64,000 nucleotides of DNA from Bacteroidaceae bacterium (GCA_017461345.1 JAFTYP010000016.1:32761-96760); one strand, 5' to 3'. Counted from the stretch's first letter, positions 53,917 to 63,860 are shown. Notes: a model not told the origin generated them from the sequence alone. Numbers and translations are program-made.

Positions 53917-55901
53917 ACTCTCCACAATACAGCGAAGATAATATACGCCACCTCTCCGATATGGAGCACATCAGAACGCGTCCCGGCATGTACATCGGAC
54001 GCCTTAGCGATGGCTCACAAGCCGAAGACGGTATCTACGTTCTCCTGAAGGAAGTCATCGACAACAGCATCGATGAATTCAAAATGGGAGCAGGCAAACG
54101 CATCGAAGTCGACATAGAAGACAACCTGCGCGTCAGTATTCGCGACTACGGACGAGGCATCCCTTTGGGCAAACTCGTAGAGGCCGTCTCCATGCTCAAC
54201 ACAGGCGGCAAGTACGACTCCAAAGCCTTCCAGAAGAGCGTCGGCCTCAATGGCGTCGGCCTCAAAGCAGTCAATGCCCTCAGTGCACGCTTCGAAGTGC
54301 AGAGTTTCCGCGACGGACAGACACGACGAGCCGTGTTCAGCAAGGGCATCCTGCAAAGCGATGTAACCGAAGCAACACAGGAAGACGAGAACGGAACAGC
54401 AGTCTTCTTCGAGCCGGACGCTTCCCTTTTCAAGCACTATGCCTTCCGAAGCGAGTTCATCGAAGTGATGCTTCGCAACTATACCTACTTGAATACCGGT
54501 CTGACCATTGTCTTCAACGGGCGTCGCATACTGTCGCGCGACGGATTGAGCGACCTCCTTTCCGACCGAATGGACTACGAATCGCTCTATCCCATCATTC
54601 ATCTTCGCGGCCAGGACATTGAGATTGCGTTCACTCACACCAAGCAAAACGGCGAGGAATACTATTCTTTCGTCAACGGCCAGAACACCACTTTGGGCGG
54701 AACGCATCAGGCTGCTTTCAAGAAATATATTGCTGAAGTCATCAAGGACTACAGCGGAAAGAACTACGAGTATGCCGACATCCGCAACGGCATAGTGGCT
54801 GCCATCAGCATAAACATACAGGAGCCGCTTTTCGAGAGCCAGACAAAGGTGAAACTTGGCAGTACTACCACGGAGCCGGAGGGTGGCATTTCCATCGATA
54901 AGTTCATTGGCGATTTCGTTAAGGAACAGGTGGACAACTATCTTCACAAGAATACCGACATTGCGGACATCATCTTGCAGAAGGTTGCGGAAAGCGAAAA
55001 GTTGCGCAAGGAAATGGCCGGTGTGGCGAAGAAGGCGAGGGAGATGTCGAAGAAGGCTAACCTGCACAACCGTAAGTTGCGTGATTGCAGGGTGCATCTG
55101 ACTGATGTGAAGGGTACGCTCCAGGAGGAGAGCAGCATTTTCATTACGGAGGGTGACTCGGCAAGCGGCAGTATTACGAAGAGTCGCGACGTGAATACTC
55201 AGGCAGTGTTCAGCCTGCGAGGCAAACCTTTGAATTGTATCAACCTGACGAAGAAGGTGGTTTACGAGAACGAGGAGTTCAATCTCTTGCAGGCTGCGCT
55301 TAATATCGAGGACGGATTGGACGGCCTTCGCTACAATAAGGTGATTGTTGCTACGGATGCCGACGATGATGGTATGCACATTCGTCTGCTGATGCTTACG
55401 TTTTTCCTGAAGTTCTTCCCCGATCTTGTGAAGAAGGGTCATGTCTTTATCTTGCAGACGCCGTTGTTCAGGGTGCGTGCCCGCAAGGCGAAACTTGGCA
55501 AGATGAAGGTGAATGCTCTTGAGGCGGAACTGGCTGCGCGCAACGATGCGGAGGATGTTTCTTCGTATAGCGACGGCAAGCGTCCGCGCCATTTGAGTAT
55601 TTCGAAGGACTTTGTGACGCAGTATTGTTATACGGAGGAGGAGCGTCAGAGTGCGATTGACGAGTTTGGCCCGGAGCCTGAGATAACGCGCTTCAAGGGT
55701 TTGGGTGAGATCAGTCCAGATGAGTTCCGCAACTTCATTGGCCCCGATATGCGTCTCGACCAGGTTATTCTCCAGAAGTCCGACCAGGTGGCTGAACTTT
55801 TGGACTTCTACATGGGCGACAATACTATGGACCGCCAGAACTTCATCATCGACAATCTTGTCATTGAGGAGGACCTGGCAGAGGGAAGCCCCCTCTCCTA
55901 A
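53913..55901 (+). CDS. parE: DNA topoisomerase IV subunit B (ParE; GyrB-like)
   Basis: 662 residues. GHKL ATPase ([30 protein letters not shown]), TOPRIM domain ([25 protein letters not shown]) and C-terminal [16 protein letters not shown]. Bacteroidetes ParE are this length. The last residues GSPLS and the stop codon are supplied by a C-rich repeat (55888-55926). Codon choice changes from C/A-ending to G/T-ending around 54.6-55 kb in mid-gene. Confidence 0.92.
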   Translation: MNSPQYSEDNIRHLSDMEHIRTRPGMYIGRLSDGSQAEDGIYVLLKEVIDNSIDEFKMGAGKRIEVDIEDNLRVSIRDYGRGIPLGKLVEAVSMLNTGGKYDSKAFQKSVGLNGVGLKAVNALSARFEVQSFRDGQTRRAVFSKGILQSDVTEATQEDENGTAVFFEPDASLFKHYAFRSEFIEVMLRNYTYLNTGLTIVFNGRRILSRDGLSDLLSDRMDYESLYPIIHLRGQDIEIAFTHTKQNGEEYYSFVNGQNTTLGGTHQAAFKKYIAEVIKDYSGKNYEYADIRNGIVAAISINIQEPLFESQTKVKLGSTTTEPEGGISIDKFIGDFVKEQVDNYLHKNTDIADIILQKVAESEKLRKEMAGVAKKAREMSKKANLHNRKLRDCRVHLTDVKGTLQEESSIFITEGDSASGSITKSRDVNTQAVFSLRGKPLNCINLTKKVVYENEEFNLLQAALNIEDGLDGLRYNKVIVATDADDDGMHIRLLMLTFFLKFFPDLVKKGHVFILQTPLFRVRARKAKLGKMKVNALEAELAARNDAEDVSSYSDGKRPRHLSISKDFVTQYCYTEEERQSAIDEFGPEPEITRFKGLGEISPDEFRNFIGPDMRLDQVILQKSDQVAELLDFYMGDNTMDRQNFIIDNLVIEEDLAEGSPLS

Positions 55902-55926
55902 CCTCTCCCCCGAGGTGGAGAGGAAC
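55888..55926 (+). repeat. C-rich repeat at the parE 3' end
   Basis: AGCCCCCTCTCCTAACCTCT then CCCCCGAGGTGGAGAGGAAC; an inverted counterpart lies at 56084-56119. The TAA in CTCTCCTAACC is the parE stop. Confidence 0.75.
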
Positions 55927-55936
55927 GACTTCTTGC

Positions 55937-56062
55937 AGACATTATGCTGACGTAAGCATCTCGTTTCAGATAGGCTTCCGTGTTGTTCGGTTTTCGAACG
56001 AAGAGGTGTTGTCGGACATTGAAAGTGTATTGGAAAGGATAAGGAATGAACTTGAAAGATAA
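55937..56062 (+). pseudogene. Remnant of a DUF559-type (Vsr-like endonuclease fold) protein
   Basis: The frame ending at TAA 56060-56062 reads IGFRVVRFSNEEVLSDIESV then LERIRNELER, the typical C-terminus of DUF559 proteins. No start or N-terminal two thirds remain. It is flanked by inverted copies of the C-rich repeat, with which such genes are often found in Bacteroidetes. Confidence 0.65.
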
Positions 56063-56063
56063 T

Positions 56064-56555
56064 ATGAATACATCTGCCGATAACTCCCTCCTCCTTGGGG
56101 GAGGGAAGGGGAGGGGGCTATCCGCCGTTCTCTTCCCCGGTTCTTTCAATCCCTTTACTCGGGGGCATGCCGACATTGTGCGTCGGGCGTTGCTGATGTT
56201 CGACGAGGTGGTTGTAGGCGTGGGCTGCAACGAGAGCAAGGCCGGTGCAGTGTCTCCCGAGGAGCGTGCGGAAAAGATACGCAAACTCTATGCCGGCAAT
56301 CCGCGTGTAAGGGTGGGGTGCTACAGTGGGCTGACTGCCGACTTTGCCAAGGCGAACGGAGTGGTGGCCATCGTTCGTGGAGTCCGTTCGTTTGCCGACT
56401 ACGAATACGAGATGCAGATGGCGGACGTCAACCGTCAACTCTTTGGCATTGAGACGATAATCCTGCCCGCCTCTCCCGAGTTTGCTGCCCTGAGCAGTTC
56501 TGTCGTACGCGAACTTTTGCACTTCGGCCACGACGTTTCCGACCTCTTGCCGTAG
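56064..56555 (+). CDS. coaD: Phosphopantetheine adenylyltransferase
   Basis: Penultimate step of coenzyme A synthesis. Core motifs: VLFPGSFNPFTRGHADIVRRA (about 21-41, nucleotidyltransferase TxGH form) and IVRGVRSFADYEYEMQMADVN; SSSVVREL near the end is the ISST-like motif. Residues about 7-20 (NSLLLGGGKGRGLS) come from the C-rich repeat at 56084-56119, making the N-terminus longer than usual. ATG 56046 is an alternative start. The last array of the window, L, follows 38 bp after the stop. Confidence 0.9.
   Translation: MNTSADNSLLLGGGKGRGLSAVLFPGSFNPFTRGHADIVRRALLMFDEVVVGVGCNESKAGAVSPEERAEKIRKLYAGNPRVRVGCYSGLTADFAKANGVVAIVRGVRSFADYEYEMQMADVNRQLFGIETIILPASPEFAALSSSVVRELLHFGHDVSDLLP
56084..56119 (+). 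repeat. C-rich repeat (inverted copy) in the coaD 5' end
   Basis: CTCCCTCCTCCTTGGGGGAG then GGAAGGGGAGGGGGCT; its reverse complement aligns with the copy at 55888-55926. Translated as part of CoaD. Confidence 0.75.
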
Positions 56556-56587
56556 CCCGCTCCGAGACACCTTCCGGGGGGCACGAA

Positions 56588-56675
56588 AAAAAGGTTAACC
56601 ATTATTCAAATAATGCTTAACCTTTCTGCCAATAATGGTTAACCATTCCGACGATAATGGTTAACCTTTTTTGTA
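56588..56675. repeat. 22-bp-pitch palindromic array L (4 units)
   Basis: Cores at 56593 (GGTTAACC), 56615 (GCTTAACC), 56637 (GGTTAACC) and 56659 (GGTTAACC), 22 bp apart. The rest of this 358-bp gap is AT-rich and contains the promoter at 56793-56823. Confidence 0.95.
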
Positions 56676-56792
56676 ATAGCCATTTGGCAGTTATATTTTA
56701 CAAAACCGACACTCCCTGCTGATATTATTTTGCTTATTTTCGGCCTTCTGTGCTACGTTTTTGTCCGAGGTGCAGATTTTTACACAAAAACC

Positions 56793-56823
56793 TTTGAACA
56801 AATATGGAAAAAAACTATCTTTG
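56793..56823 (+). promoter_or_regulatory. Canonical Bacteroidetes promoter of the giant surface protein
   Basis: TTTG at 56793-56796, 19-bp spacer, TATCTTTG at 56816-56823; leader of about 85 nt, AT-rich. Confidence 0.75.
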
Positions 56824-56913
56824 CCAAGAATATGTGCGTAGTTTTGTAAAAAAAATTCACTAAGCAATTAACACAAATTATTAACTCTATTTATTAACCC
56901 AAAACAAACAATC

Positions 56914-59900
56914 ATGAGAAAAAAACTACAGAAACTGTGTTTGTCCGCAATGATGTTTGCGGCTTCCACGGCTGTGTGGGCGCTTTCCGAAGTGGGAGGT
57001 GTCTATCAGATTGCTTCGGCAGAAGACCTGAAGGCCTTTGCCGAACTCGTGAATGGTTCGGATCCTTATGCGAAAGCCGTTTTGACGGCTAATATCGACA
57101 AAGGACTCGATGCTACAATGATTGGTCGTGATGGTCAGGACTTCCAGGGCATCTTCGACGGTCAGGGCTACACCATCACCGTAAACACCTTTAACGATGA
57201 GTCTGCAGGTACAGCACTCTTCCGTAATGTTGGCCCACATGCAGTCATCAAAAACTTGAAGGTGCAAGGTAACATCACCACCAATCAGCAGCATGCAGCA
57301 GGTATCGCAGTATGGAGTGCCGGTGTAATCCAGGGTTGTTACGTTGATTTGACCGTAACAAGCTCCTTCGCGGGCGACGCAACCCACGCAGGTATCGTTG
57401 CAGTAGCTTATCAAGGTACTGTAATCGAAGACTGTTTGGCAAAGTTCGTCATCAAGGGTGCAACCACACAAAACTGTGGTGGTATCATCGGTTGGGCAAA
57501 CGTTGAAAGTACCATAATGAACTGTTTGGTAATAAGCGACGGTAGTGACTTTGACATCAAAAACGGCGGCAGTAACAACATCGCACGTAACGATGGCAAA
57601 ATTGTTGTAATTGATTTGGAGAAATACAACGAAGACAGCTACGCTAATTACTACAAAGGTGCCAACTACAACAACTATGTTACCAACCAATGGGGTAACA
57701 ACAAGGCAACAACCGTTGTGCCTTACGACCAGTTGGCAGATGGTCGCATCTGTTATCAGCTGAACAACGACCAGAGTCACATAGGCTGGAAACAGACAAT
57801 CGGTGTAGATCCCTTCCCCGTTCCTGCAGCGTTCGGCACAGATCAGGTGTACGCTTCAGACGTAACAGGTTGCGACGGTAAGAGCGAAAACGAGCTTACA
57901 TTCTCAAACGAAGGCACCGTACAGGCAACACCACACTCATATGACAAGTTCGGTGTTTGTACCGTCTGCGGTACATACAACACCAAATGCCTTGAATTCG
58001 ACGAGTCAGATCACACCTTCCTCTTGAAGAGCGCAGCAGACATCGACCTTGCAGAAGGTAGAAACCGTATGCAGAATGGTGCTCAGTTCAACCTCAAGAT
58101 GGTTAACGACATCGTGTACACAGCAGAGCCCACACGTTACATCTTCAACAACAGCAACTGGTTCGACGGCAGTTTCAATGGTCAGGGACACACTCTCACC
58201 ATCGAAATGAGCGAAATGGGCAACGAAGCATCATTCTTCCCCCAATTCTCCGGCACATTCGAGAACGTTATCATGCACGGTAGCATCTCTACCAACGCAC
58301 AGTATGCAGCATCAATTACGTCACGCACACGTCGTGACCGTGTGGAAATCCGCAACGTCTTCTCCGACATCGAGATTAACTCAACCAGGATAGGCGACAA
58401 CACCACCGCCGGTCTTATCGGTGTGGCAGAAACAAAGACCAATGTGGAGAACGCCATCTATGCCGGTAACATCAACGGCATCGAAGGTTCTGAATGTCTT
58501 GCAGGCCTTTGCGGTTGGGCAAGCGGTCAGACCTATTACACCAACTGTGCCTTCCTCGGCACCATCAACAACGGTTCTGGCGACTCAAAGACCATCTCAC
58601 GTAACCAAGGCAACATCGTTTGCGCCAACGTATATGCAACTACAGACTATGGCTACGGAGACAACGAAAAGTTCATCCTCTATGAAAACTACGAAGGCAT
58701 AGAAAACGGTGAACTCGCATTCTTCCTCAACGACAAGCAGGAAGGACTCGACCGCTTCTATCAGAAGATCGGTTCCGACCTCTTCCCCATGCCTATCAAG
58801 CAGGAAGGCGCACTCGTCTATTCTTCTGCCCCCGAGTATCGTTGCGACGGCTTGCCCCTCGGCGATACATATTACACCAATACCCCCTCCGGTTCTATCG
58901 ACATTCCTCCACATGAATTCGAAGAAGGCTTCTGCACAGTCTGCGGTTCTCTGCAGGAAGACTACATGACGCCCGTCGACGGATGGTACGAGATCAGCAA
59001 TGGCGCAGAACTGCTGTGGTGGAACCACTACGCAGCCAAGAACCTCAACGTCAATGCACGCCTCGTCGACAACATCGATATGGATGGCTATAGCGACCGC
59101 TGGACTGCTGTCGGAACAGAAAGCAAACCCTTCTATGGTAACTTCGATGGTCAGTACCACATCATCAGCAACCTCATCGTAAATATGCCCGAAACCATGG
59201 GCGTTGGCCTTATCGCCGTTATGAACAGTTTGCCCTCTAAGGGCTTCGGCGGCCTCACCGACGAGGAAGCACGCAATGCAGAAGGCGTATTCATCAAGAA
59301 CGTCGTTCTCGACGAAACCTGCTCTCTCCTCGGAAACGGTTATGTAGCCCTTGTTGGTATGACTGCTCCTTGGGCAGGTCACGTCAACATCTCCGGCGTC
59401 ATGATGTGTGGTGACGTATCAGCAAACGGCGGCCCCAATGCAGCCGGCGTATTCGGTTGCGTTATGAGTTCTGCATGTCGTGTCACCATCGACAGATGCG
59501 GTATGGTCGGCAACGTATATGGTCCGAAAGAAAACGGCTCGTTCTCAGGCTGGCTGGGCGACTGGGCAGAAGTAACAAACTGCTTCGCTGTCGGCACAGT
59601 AGAAGGCTACGAAAACGAAGACCGCTACTTCGCTCGTTATGGCAACGACCGCGTAAAACAAGCAATGACCAATTGCTACGCACGCTATGGTACTCAGGTG
59701 CCCAAGGTAACCGAAGCCGACTTCGAGAGCGGTGCATTGGCATGGCGTGCAAACGGCAGCCAGTTCCGTACTCCTTACTGGTATCAGACCATCGGCGAGG
59801 ATATGTATCCTTATCCCGATCCTTCTCATGGTACAGTCATCTATGCTGCTGAACAATACTTCTCTATTGTAGACGAAGCAGACATCGACGAAGTGTCAGG

Positions 59901-62900
59901 CGCAATTCAGACTTATGAAGAAGAGGCTCATTCTGGCATAATTGCAACACAGTCTGTCCTTGACGACTTCATGAATAGCGTCGCAGCATTGAGCGAGGCA
60001 ACAACCATCCTCGAGTTTGCCGATGCCATCGACTCTGTAAACGCCAAGAAGGATTCAGTTGCAGTCAATGCAGCAGTCTATAAGACATATATCGACAAGT
60101 GCGAAGAGATTAAGGCTCGCCTCGAATCAGACGATAGTTTCAACGGCGAAATCCGTGAGGCTCTCGAGTACTATCTCGCAGAAACAGACGAACCAACAGA
60201 AGAGAATCCTCTCGGTACATACAACTATATTGTAGAAGTGCACACCGCAACAGCCGCAGAGATTAAGAAGGAGACAGAACGCGTAATCGAATGGCTGGCT
60301 AAGGCTATTGCCGAAGACTATGCTCCTGGCACCGATATCAGCGGAATGATTCTCAACGGTGACTTCTCTGAAGGCGCAAACGCTAAATGGACTGATGGCT
60401 TTGCAACAGGCACAGGCACTCTTAAGACCGAAGATCCTGCACTCAGTAAGATTGTAGGTGTTGAGGCTTGGGACGTAACAGGTGACATGTATCAGACAAT
60501 CGAAGGCTTGAAGCCCGGTTATTATCTCATCAGTACTCATGCTGCTTTCCGTCCCAGCAACAACCGTTACAGCACAAACTATGCTGCAGGTATCTATGCA
60601 AACGGCACATTCAACTACTTCCCCACTGTTATAGAGGACTTTATTGCTGCTGAAGATACTATCGATCAGGTTAACTGTAACTTGCATGGCAATGGTGCTC
60701 TTGACCTCGAAATCTTTGACGACTACGAATCTGAGGATAAGGCAACAGCTGAAAGCCTAGGTTCTACTCTCCTTGGTTATGCTGTTCATGGTCCTGGTGG
60801 TATTGCCGCTGCAGCCAACGACGACCGTTACAAGGTTTACACACTTGCAAAGGTTACTGAAGATGGTCTGCTTACTATCGGTATTAAGAACCCCGGTACG
60901 AAGTATGGCAGCGACTGGACCGGTTGGACAGCAATTAACATGAAGTATCTTGGCGAGGACGCTGAGACTGCCGACGAAGGCATCAGCATGGTTGTTGACA
61001 ATATGACTTTGCGTGCTCAGACCATCATGGATTACATGTATGATGAATTTACTTTCGAGGCTGCTCCTAACTTCCCCGCAGAATATAGAACTAAGTTGGA
61101 AGAACTTGCTGAAGGCGGTTCTGATTTGTCTGCTGAAGAAGTTGTAGCAGGTTTCTCTGATGTATTCCAGAAGATCTACGAAGGCAAGCAGGCTTATATT
61201 AAACTTGGTGCTGCAGGAAACTACCTTTCTAACCTCGAGGGTGCAAACCTTCCTTTGGTTGAAAAGGATTTGGAACTCGGCGAATGGTTTGAGACCGGCG
61301 AATGGCTCTTCAGCGAAGAAGAGATGCAGAATATGTATGATGTTTCTTCTCCAATGTTGGCAGGATACTTGGAAGGTACTTACAGTATAGAAGAGGCTCT
61401 TGCTGCTGCTGAACTGAAAGACCCGCTTGTTGAGGGCTTTGTTGCTCCTCGCGACGAAGAGGGTTACTTCTTGCTCAGCACTCCCAAGCATCTTGCGTTC
61501 TTCCGTGCTGCTGCTGGTTTCTGCGATTACACTGTTAAGGCAAAACTTACTGCCGACATTGACATGGCCGGTATTGGTATGTTGCCCATCAACCGTAATG
61601 ACTATTCTTATCGTGGCACGTTCGATGGTCAGGGTTACGCTATTAATAATGTATATATCAATCTTCCTGAGGAGCGTTGCAGTTTCTTCAATACTACAGA
61701 CGGTGCTACTATCAAGAACCTGAAGTTGAACGGTGAGTACTTCTCTGACCAGAAGTTCATGGCAGGTCTTGCCGGCTATGCTTACAGAACTGTGTTCGAG
61801 AATTGTGATGTTGACGTTGTTCTCCATTCTGCTGTCGAAGGTGATGGTACTCATGGTGGCATCGTTGGTAACAATGATGGTGAGAATACTGTTGTGAACA
61901 ACTGTATCGTTCGTGGCGAGATTCTGGGCGAACTTACCAACTCTTGCGCTGGTGTCTGCGGTTGGTCTGGCCAGAAGATTGAGATTAAGAACACTCTGAT
62001 TCTTTCTTCCTACACTGTTGATGCAAACGGTTCTAATCCTGTGAGCCGTGGTGACAATGCTACTGTGAACAATGTATTCTACCTGAACAACTTCGGCACT
62101 GCTGCTGGCAACGTTACCAAGGAGCAGTTGGCAAGTGGTGAGATTACATACAAGTTGAATGGCAGCAAGAGCGATGGTGAATTGGCATGGTTCCAGACTA
62201 TCGGTGTTGACAGCATTCCTTGCTTGTTCGAGGGTGATGTTGTTTACTTCTACGGTGGTCAGTACATGAACGAGAAGCCCAATCCTCAACTCAATGCCTT
62301 TGCTTATGACATGCAGGCTAACTTGAAGGGCAGCAAGGTTGTTGTCGAGTTCAAGTTGAATGCTGAGGCTGAGGCTGTTACTGTTAAGTTCTACGATGGT
62401 GAGACAATGGTTTACACCGCGAGTGTTTCTGAACTTGCAGCAGGTGCTAACTCTGTAAGCGTCGACGCTGCAAACCTTGGTCCCGATCCTACTGCTTTGG
62501 GTTACGAGGTTGAGGTTAAGGGTAAGGGTTCTCTTGACATTCTGAAGGTGGGTGAGAGCATTAAGTTCAACTCTCCTTACGGTTTGGCAACGAACAACAA
62601 TCCTGCAAGCAAGGGCTTCGGTCAGGTGCTTGTTACCGAGTCTCGTCCTACGGAGGATCCCGAAGACATGTTCTCTACCGGAACTCCTGGTGCTCTCTTC
62701 GCATTCGATGCAATGCTTGACTCTGTTGGTGCTTACTATGGTGGTCTCGATGTTTTGACTAAGACTCCTCTCATGGTATCTGGCGACAACAACAAGTTCG
62801 ACCTTAAGGATCTCCGCTTCTCTAAGGACGGTCGTCTCTTCGTTGGTCGTGCTTCCGGCACAAGCAATAGTTCTGTTTACGAGATTAACCCCGACAACCT

Positions 62901-63783
62901 CGAGGAGGCATGGAAGCCTGTCTTCACAGGTGGTGAACTCGACGAGGCTACCGGTATCACCTATGTTGGCGACGAGGAACAGAACCGCATGGCAGTAGGC
63001 CTTGCTCTCAACGGTGAGGGTGAAGACCTGCAGATGTACGTTCTTGGTGCTCAGCGCAGCAATGGCGAGAACAATACTACCGACTACACTTGCTCTGTTT
63101 ACAACCTCGGCACTGCTACCGAGTGGGCTGCTGCTCCTTCTGCTACCTTCGAGCCTCTGAATGGCGTTTACGTCAACACTCCGAGCCACGTTGGTATCCA
63201 CGAGGACGGCATGGGCGGTCTCTGGTTCATCCAGTACAGTTCTAAGCCTTCTGCCGAACTGCCTTCTATCAAGCACTTCGATGCTGAAGGCAAGGAGGAC
63301 TACAGCGACGTTACTACTTCTACCCACAGCGGTAAGTTGGCAGTTACTTCAGACGGCAAGTACCTTGCTATTCCTATGGGCGAGCGCAAGTTGGTTGTTT
63401 ACGAAACCAACTATGTTCCCATGGCTAACGGTAAGATTTACTTGAACCCTGTTTACAACATCTCTCTCACCGAGACTCAGGTTACCGGTCTTGCATTCGA
63501 CTATGCTAACAACCTCTATGTTGCTTCAAGCGGCAGCAAGACTCTGAGCCGTTATGTGATTCCGAGTTGGAACAACAACACTGTTGTTACTCCGGGCAAT
63601 GGCATCGGCGTTGCAGCGAATGGTGATGTCAATGGCGACGGTTCTGTCGACATTGCCGACGCAGTTTCTGTATTGAACACCATGGCTGCAGGCGGTGCAG
63701 ACACAACTGCCGACGTTAACAACGACGGTTCTGTGGATATCGCCGACCTTGTATCCATCCTGAACGTGATGGCTGCACAGTAA
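56914..63783 (+). CDS. Giant secreted multi-module protein with C-terminal dockerin
   Basis: 2289 residues, signal peptide about 1-23. Three consecutive modules (about 29-349, 358-677, 688-975) and a fourth (about 1513-1776) share a right-handed beta-helix-like part (FDGQGYTI, FDGQYHIIS, GGIIGW, GLCGW) and a closing tail YxLN...W.QTIG.D.FP.P. The first two end in CTVCG (near 347 and 673). Between lie a helical stretch (about 983-1142) and a beta-rich domain (about 1144-1369). A propeller-like region (about 1883-2219, LRFSKDGRLFVGRASG) leads to a dockerin pair (GDVNGDGSVDIADAV, DVNNDGSVDIADLV). Probably exported and held at the surface or in a complex through dockerin; substrate unknown. Confidence 0.8.
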   Translation: MRKKLQKLCLSAMMFAASTAVWALSEVGGVYQIASAEDLKAFAELVNGSDPYAKAVLTANIDKGLDATMIGRDGQDFQGIFDGQGYTITVNTFNDESAGTALFRNVGPHAVIKNLKVQGNITTNQQHAAGIAVWSAGVIQGCYVDLTVTSSFAGDATHAGIVAVAYQGTVIEDCLAKFVIKGATTQNCGGIIGWANVESTIMNCLVISDGSDFDIKNGGSNNIARNDGKIVVIDLEKYNEDSYANYYKGANYNNYVTNQWGNNKATTVVPYDQLADGRICYQLNNDQSHIGWKQTIGVDPFPVPAAFGTDQVYASDVTGCDGKSENELTFSNEGTVQATPHSYDKFGVCTVCGTYNTKCLEFDESDHTFLLKSAADIDLAEGRNRMQNGAQFNLKMVNDIVYTAEPTRYIFNNSNWFDGSFNGQGHTLTIEMSEMGNEASFFPQFSGTFENVIMHGSISTNAQYAASITSRTRRDRVEIRNVFSDIEINSTRIGDNTTAGLIGVAETKTNVENAIYAGNINGIEGSECLAGLCGWASGQTYYTNCAFLGTINNGSGDSKTISRNQGNIVCANVYATTDYGYGDNEKFILYENYEGIENGELAFFLNDKQEGLDRFYQKIGSDLFPMPIKQEGALVYSSAPEYRCDGLPLGDTYYTNTPSGSIDIPPHEFEEGFCTVCGSLQEDYMTPVDGWYEISNGAELLWWNHYAAKNLNVNARLVDNIDMDGYSDRWTAVGTESKPFYGNFDGQYHIISNLIVNMPETMGVGLIAVMNSLPSKGFGGLTDEEARNAEGVFIKNVVLDETCSLLGNGYVALVGMTAPWAGHVNISGVMMCGDVSANGGPNAAGVFGCVMSSACRVTIDRCGMVGNVYGPKENGSFSGWLGDWAEVTNCFAVGTVEGYENEDRYFARYGNDRVKQAMTNCYARYGTQVPKVTEADFESGALAWRANGSQFRTPYWYQTIGEDMYPYPDPSHGTVIYAAEQYFSIVDEADIDEVSGAIQTYEEEAHSGIIATQSVLDDFMNSVAALSEATTILEFADAIDSVNAKKDSVAVNAAVYKTYIDKCEEIKARLESDDSFNGEIREALEYYLAETDEPTEENPLGTYNYIVEVHTATAAEIKKETERVIEWLAKAIAEDYAPGTDISGMILNGDFSEGANAKWTDGFATGTGTLKTEDPALSKIVGVEAWDVTGDMYQTIEGLKPGYYLISTHAAFRPSNNRYSTNYAAGIYANGTFNYFPTVIEDFIAAEDTIDQVNCNLHGNGALDLEIFDDYESEDKATAESLGSTLLGYAVHGPGGIAAAANDDRYKVYTLAKVTEDGLLTIGIKNPGTKYGSDWTGWTAINMKYLGEDAETADEGISMVVDNMTLRAQTIMDYMYDEFTFEAAPNFPAEYRTKLEELAEGGSDLSAEEVVAGFSDVFQKIYEGKQAYIKLGAAGNYLSNLEGANLPLVEKDLELGEWFETGEWLFSEEEMQNMYDVSSPMLAGYLEGTYSIEEALAAAELKDPLVEGFVAPRDEEGYFLLSTPKHLAFFRAAAGFCDYTVKAKLTADIDMAGIGMLPINRNDYSYRGTFDGQGYAINNVYINLPEERCSFFNTTDGATIKNLKLNGEYFSDQKFMAGLAGYAYRTVFENCDVDVVLHSAVEGDGTHGGIVGNNDGENTVVNNCIVRGEILGELTNSCAGVCGWSGQKIEIKNTLILSSYTVDANGSNPVSRGDNATVNNVFYLNNFGTAAGNVTKEQLASGEITYKLNGSKSDGELAWFQTIGVDSIPCLFEGDVVYFYGGQYMNEKPNPQLNAFAYDMQANLKGSKVVVEFKLNAEAEAVTVKFYDGETMVYTASVSELAAGANSVSVDAANLGPDPTALGYEVEVKGKGSLDILKVGESIKFNSPYGLATNNNPASKGFGQVLVTESRPTEDPEDMFSTGTPGALFAFDAMLDSVGAYYGGLDVLTKTPLMVSGDNNKFDLKDLRFSKDGRLFVGRASGTSNSSVYEINPDNLEEAWKPVFTGGELDEATGITYVGDEEQNRMAVGLALNGEGEDLQMYVLGAQRSNGENNTTDYTCSVYNLGTATEWAAAPSATFEPLNGVYVNTPSHVGIHEDGMGGLWFIQYSSKPSAELPSIKHFDAEGKEDYSDVTTSTHSGKLAVTSDGKYLAIPMGERKLVVYETNYVPMANGKIYLNPVYNISLTETQVTGLAFDYANNLYVASSGSKTLSRYVIPSWNNNTVVTPGNGIGVAANGDVNGDGSVDIADAVSVLNTMAAGGADTTADVNNDGSVDIADLVSILNVMAAQ

Positions 63784-63802
63784 TCCGACAACTCCCATGG
63801 CA

Positions 63803-63828
63803 GCCATAGCCGCTTCGGCGACTGTGGC
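63803..63828 (+). terminator. Weak hairpin after the giant gene
   Basis: GCCATAGCCG and CGGCGACTGTGGC can pair with a 3-nt bulge around CTT. No T tract follows, so this is only a candidate. Confidence 0.25.
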
Positions 63829-63860
63829 AGCCATATAGAAAAATCCCCCTGCGGACAGTG

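Noticed and set aside
60757-63327. 856-codon minus-strand frame inside the giant surface protein gene
   Set aside because: The plus frame has a signal peptide, repeated modules and a dockerin; the minus frame has no recognisable domains.
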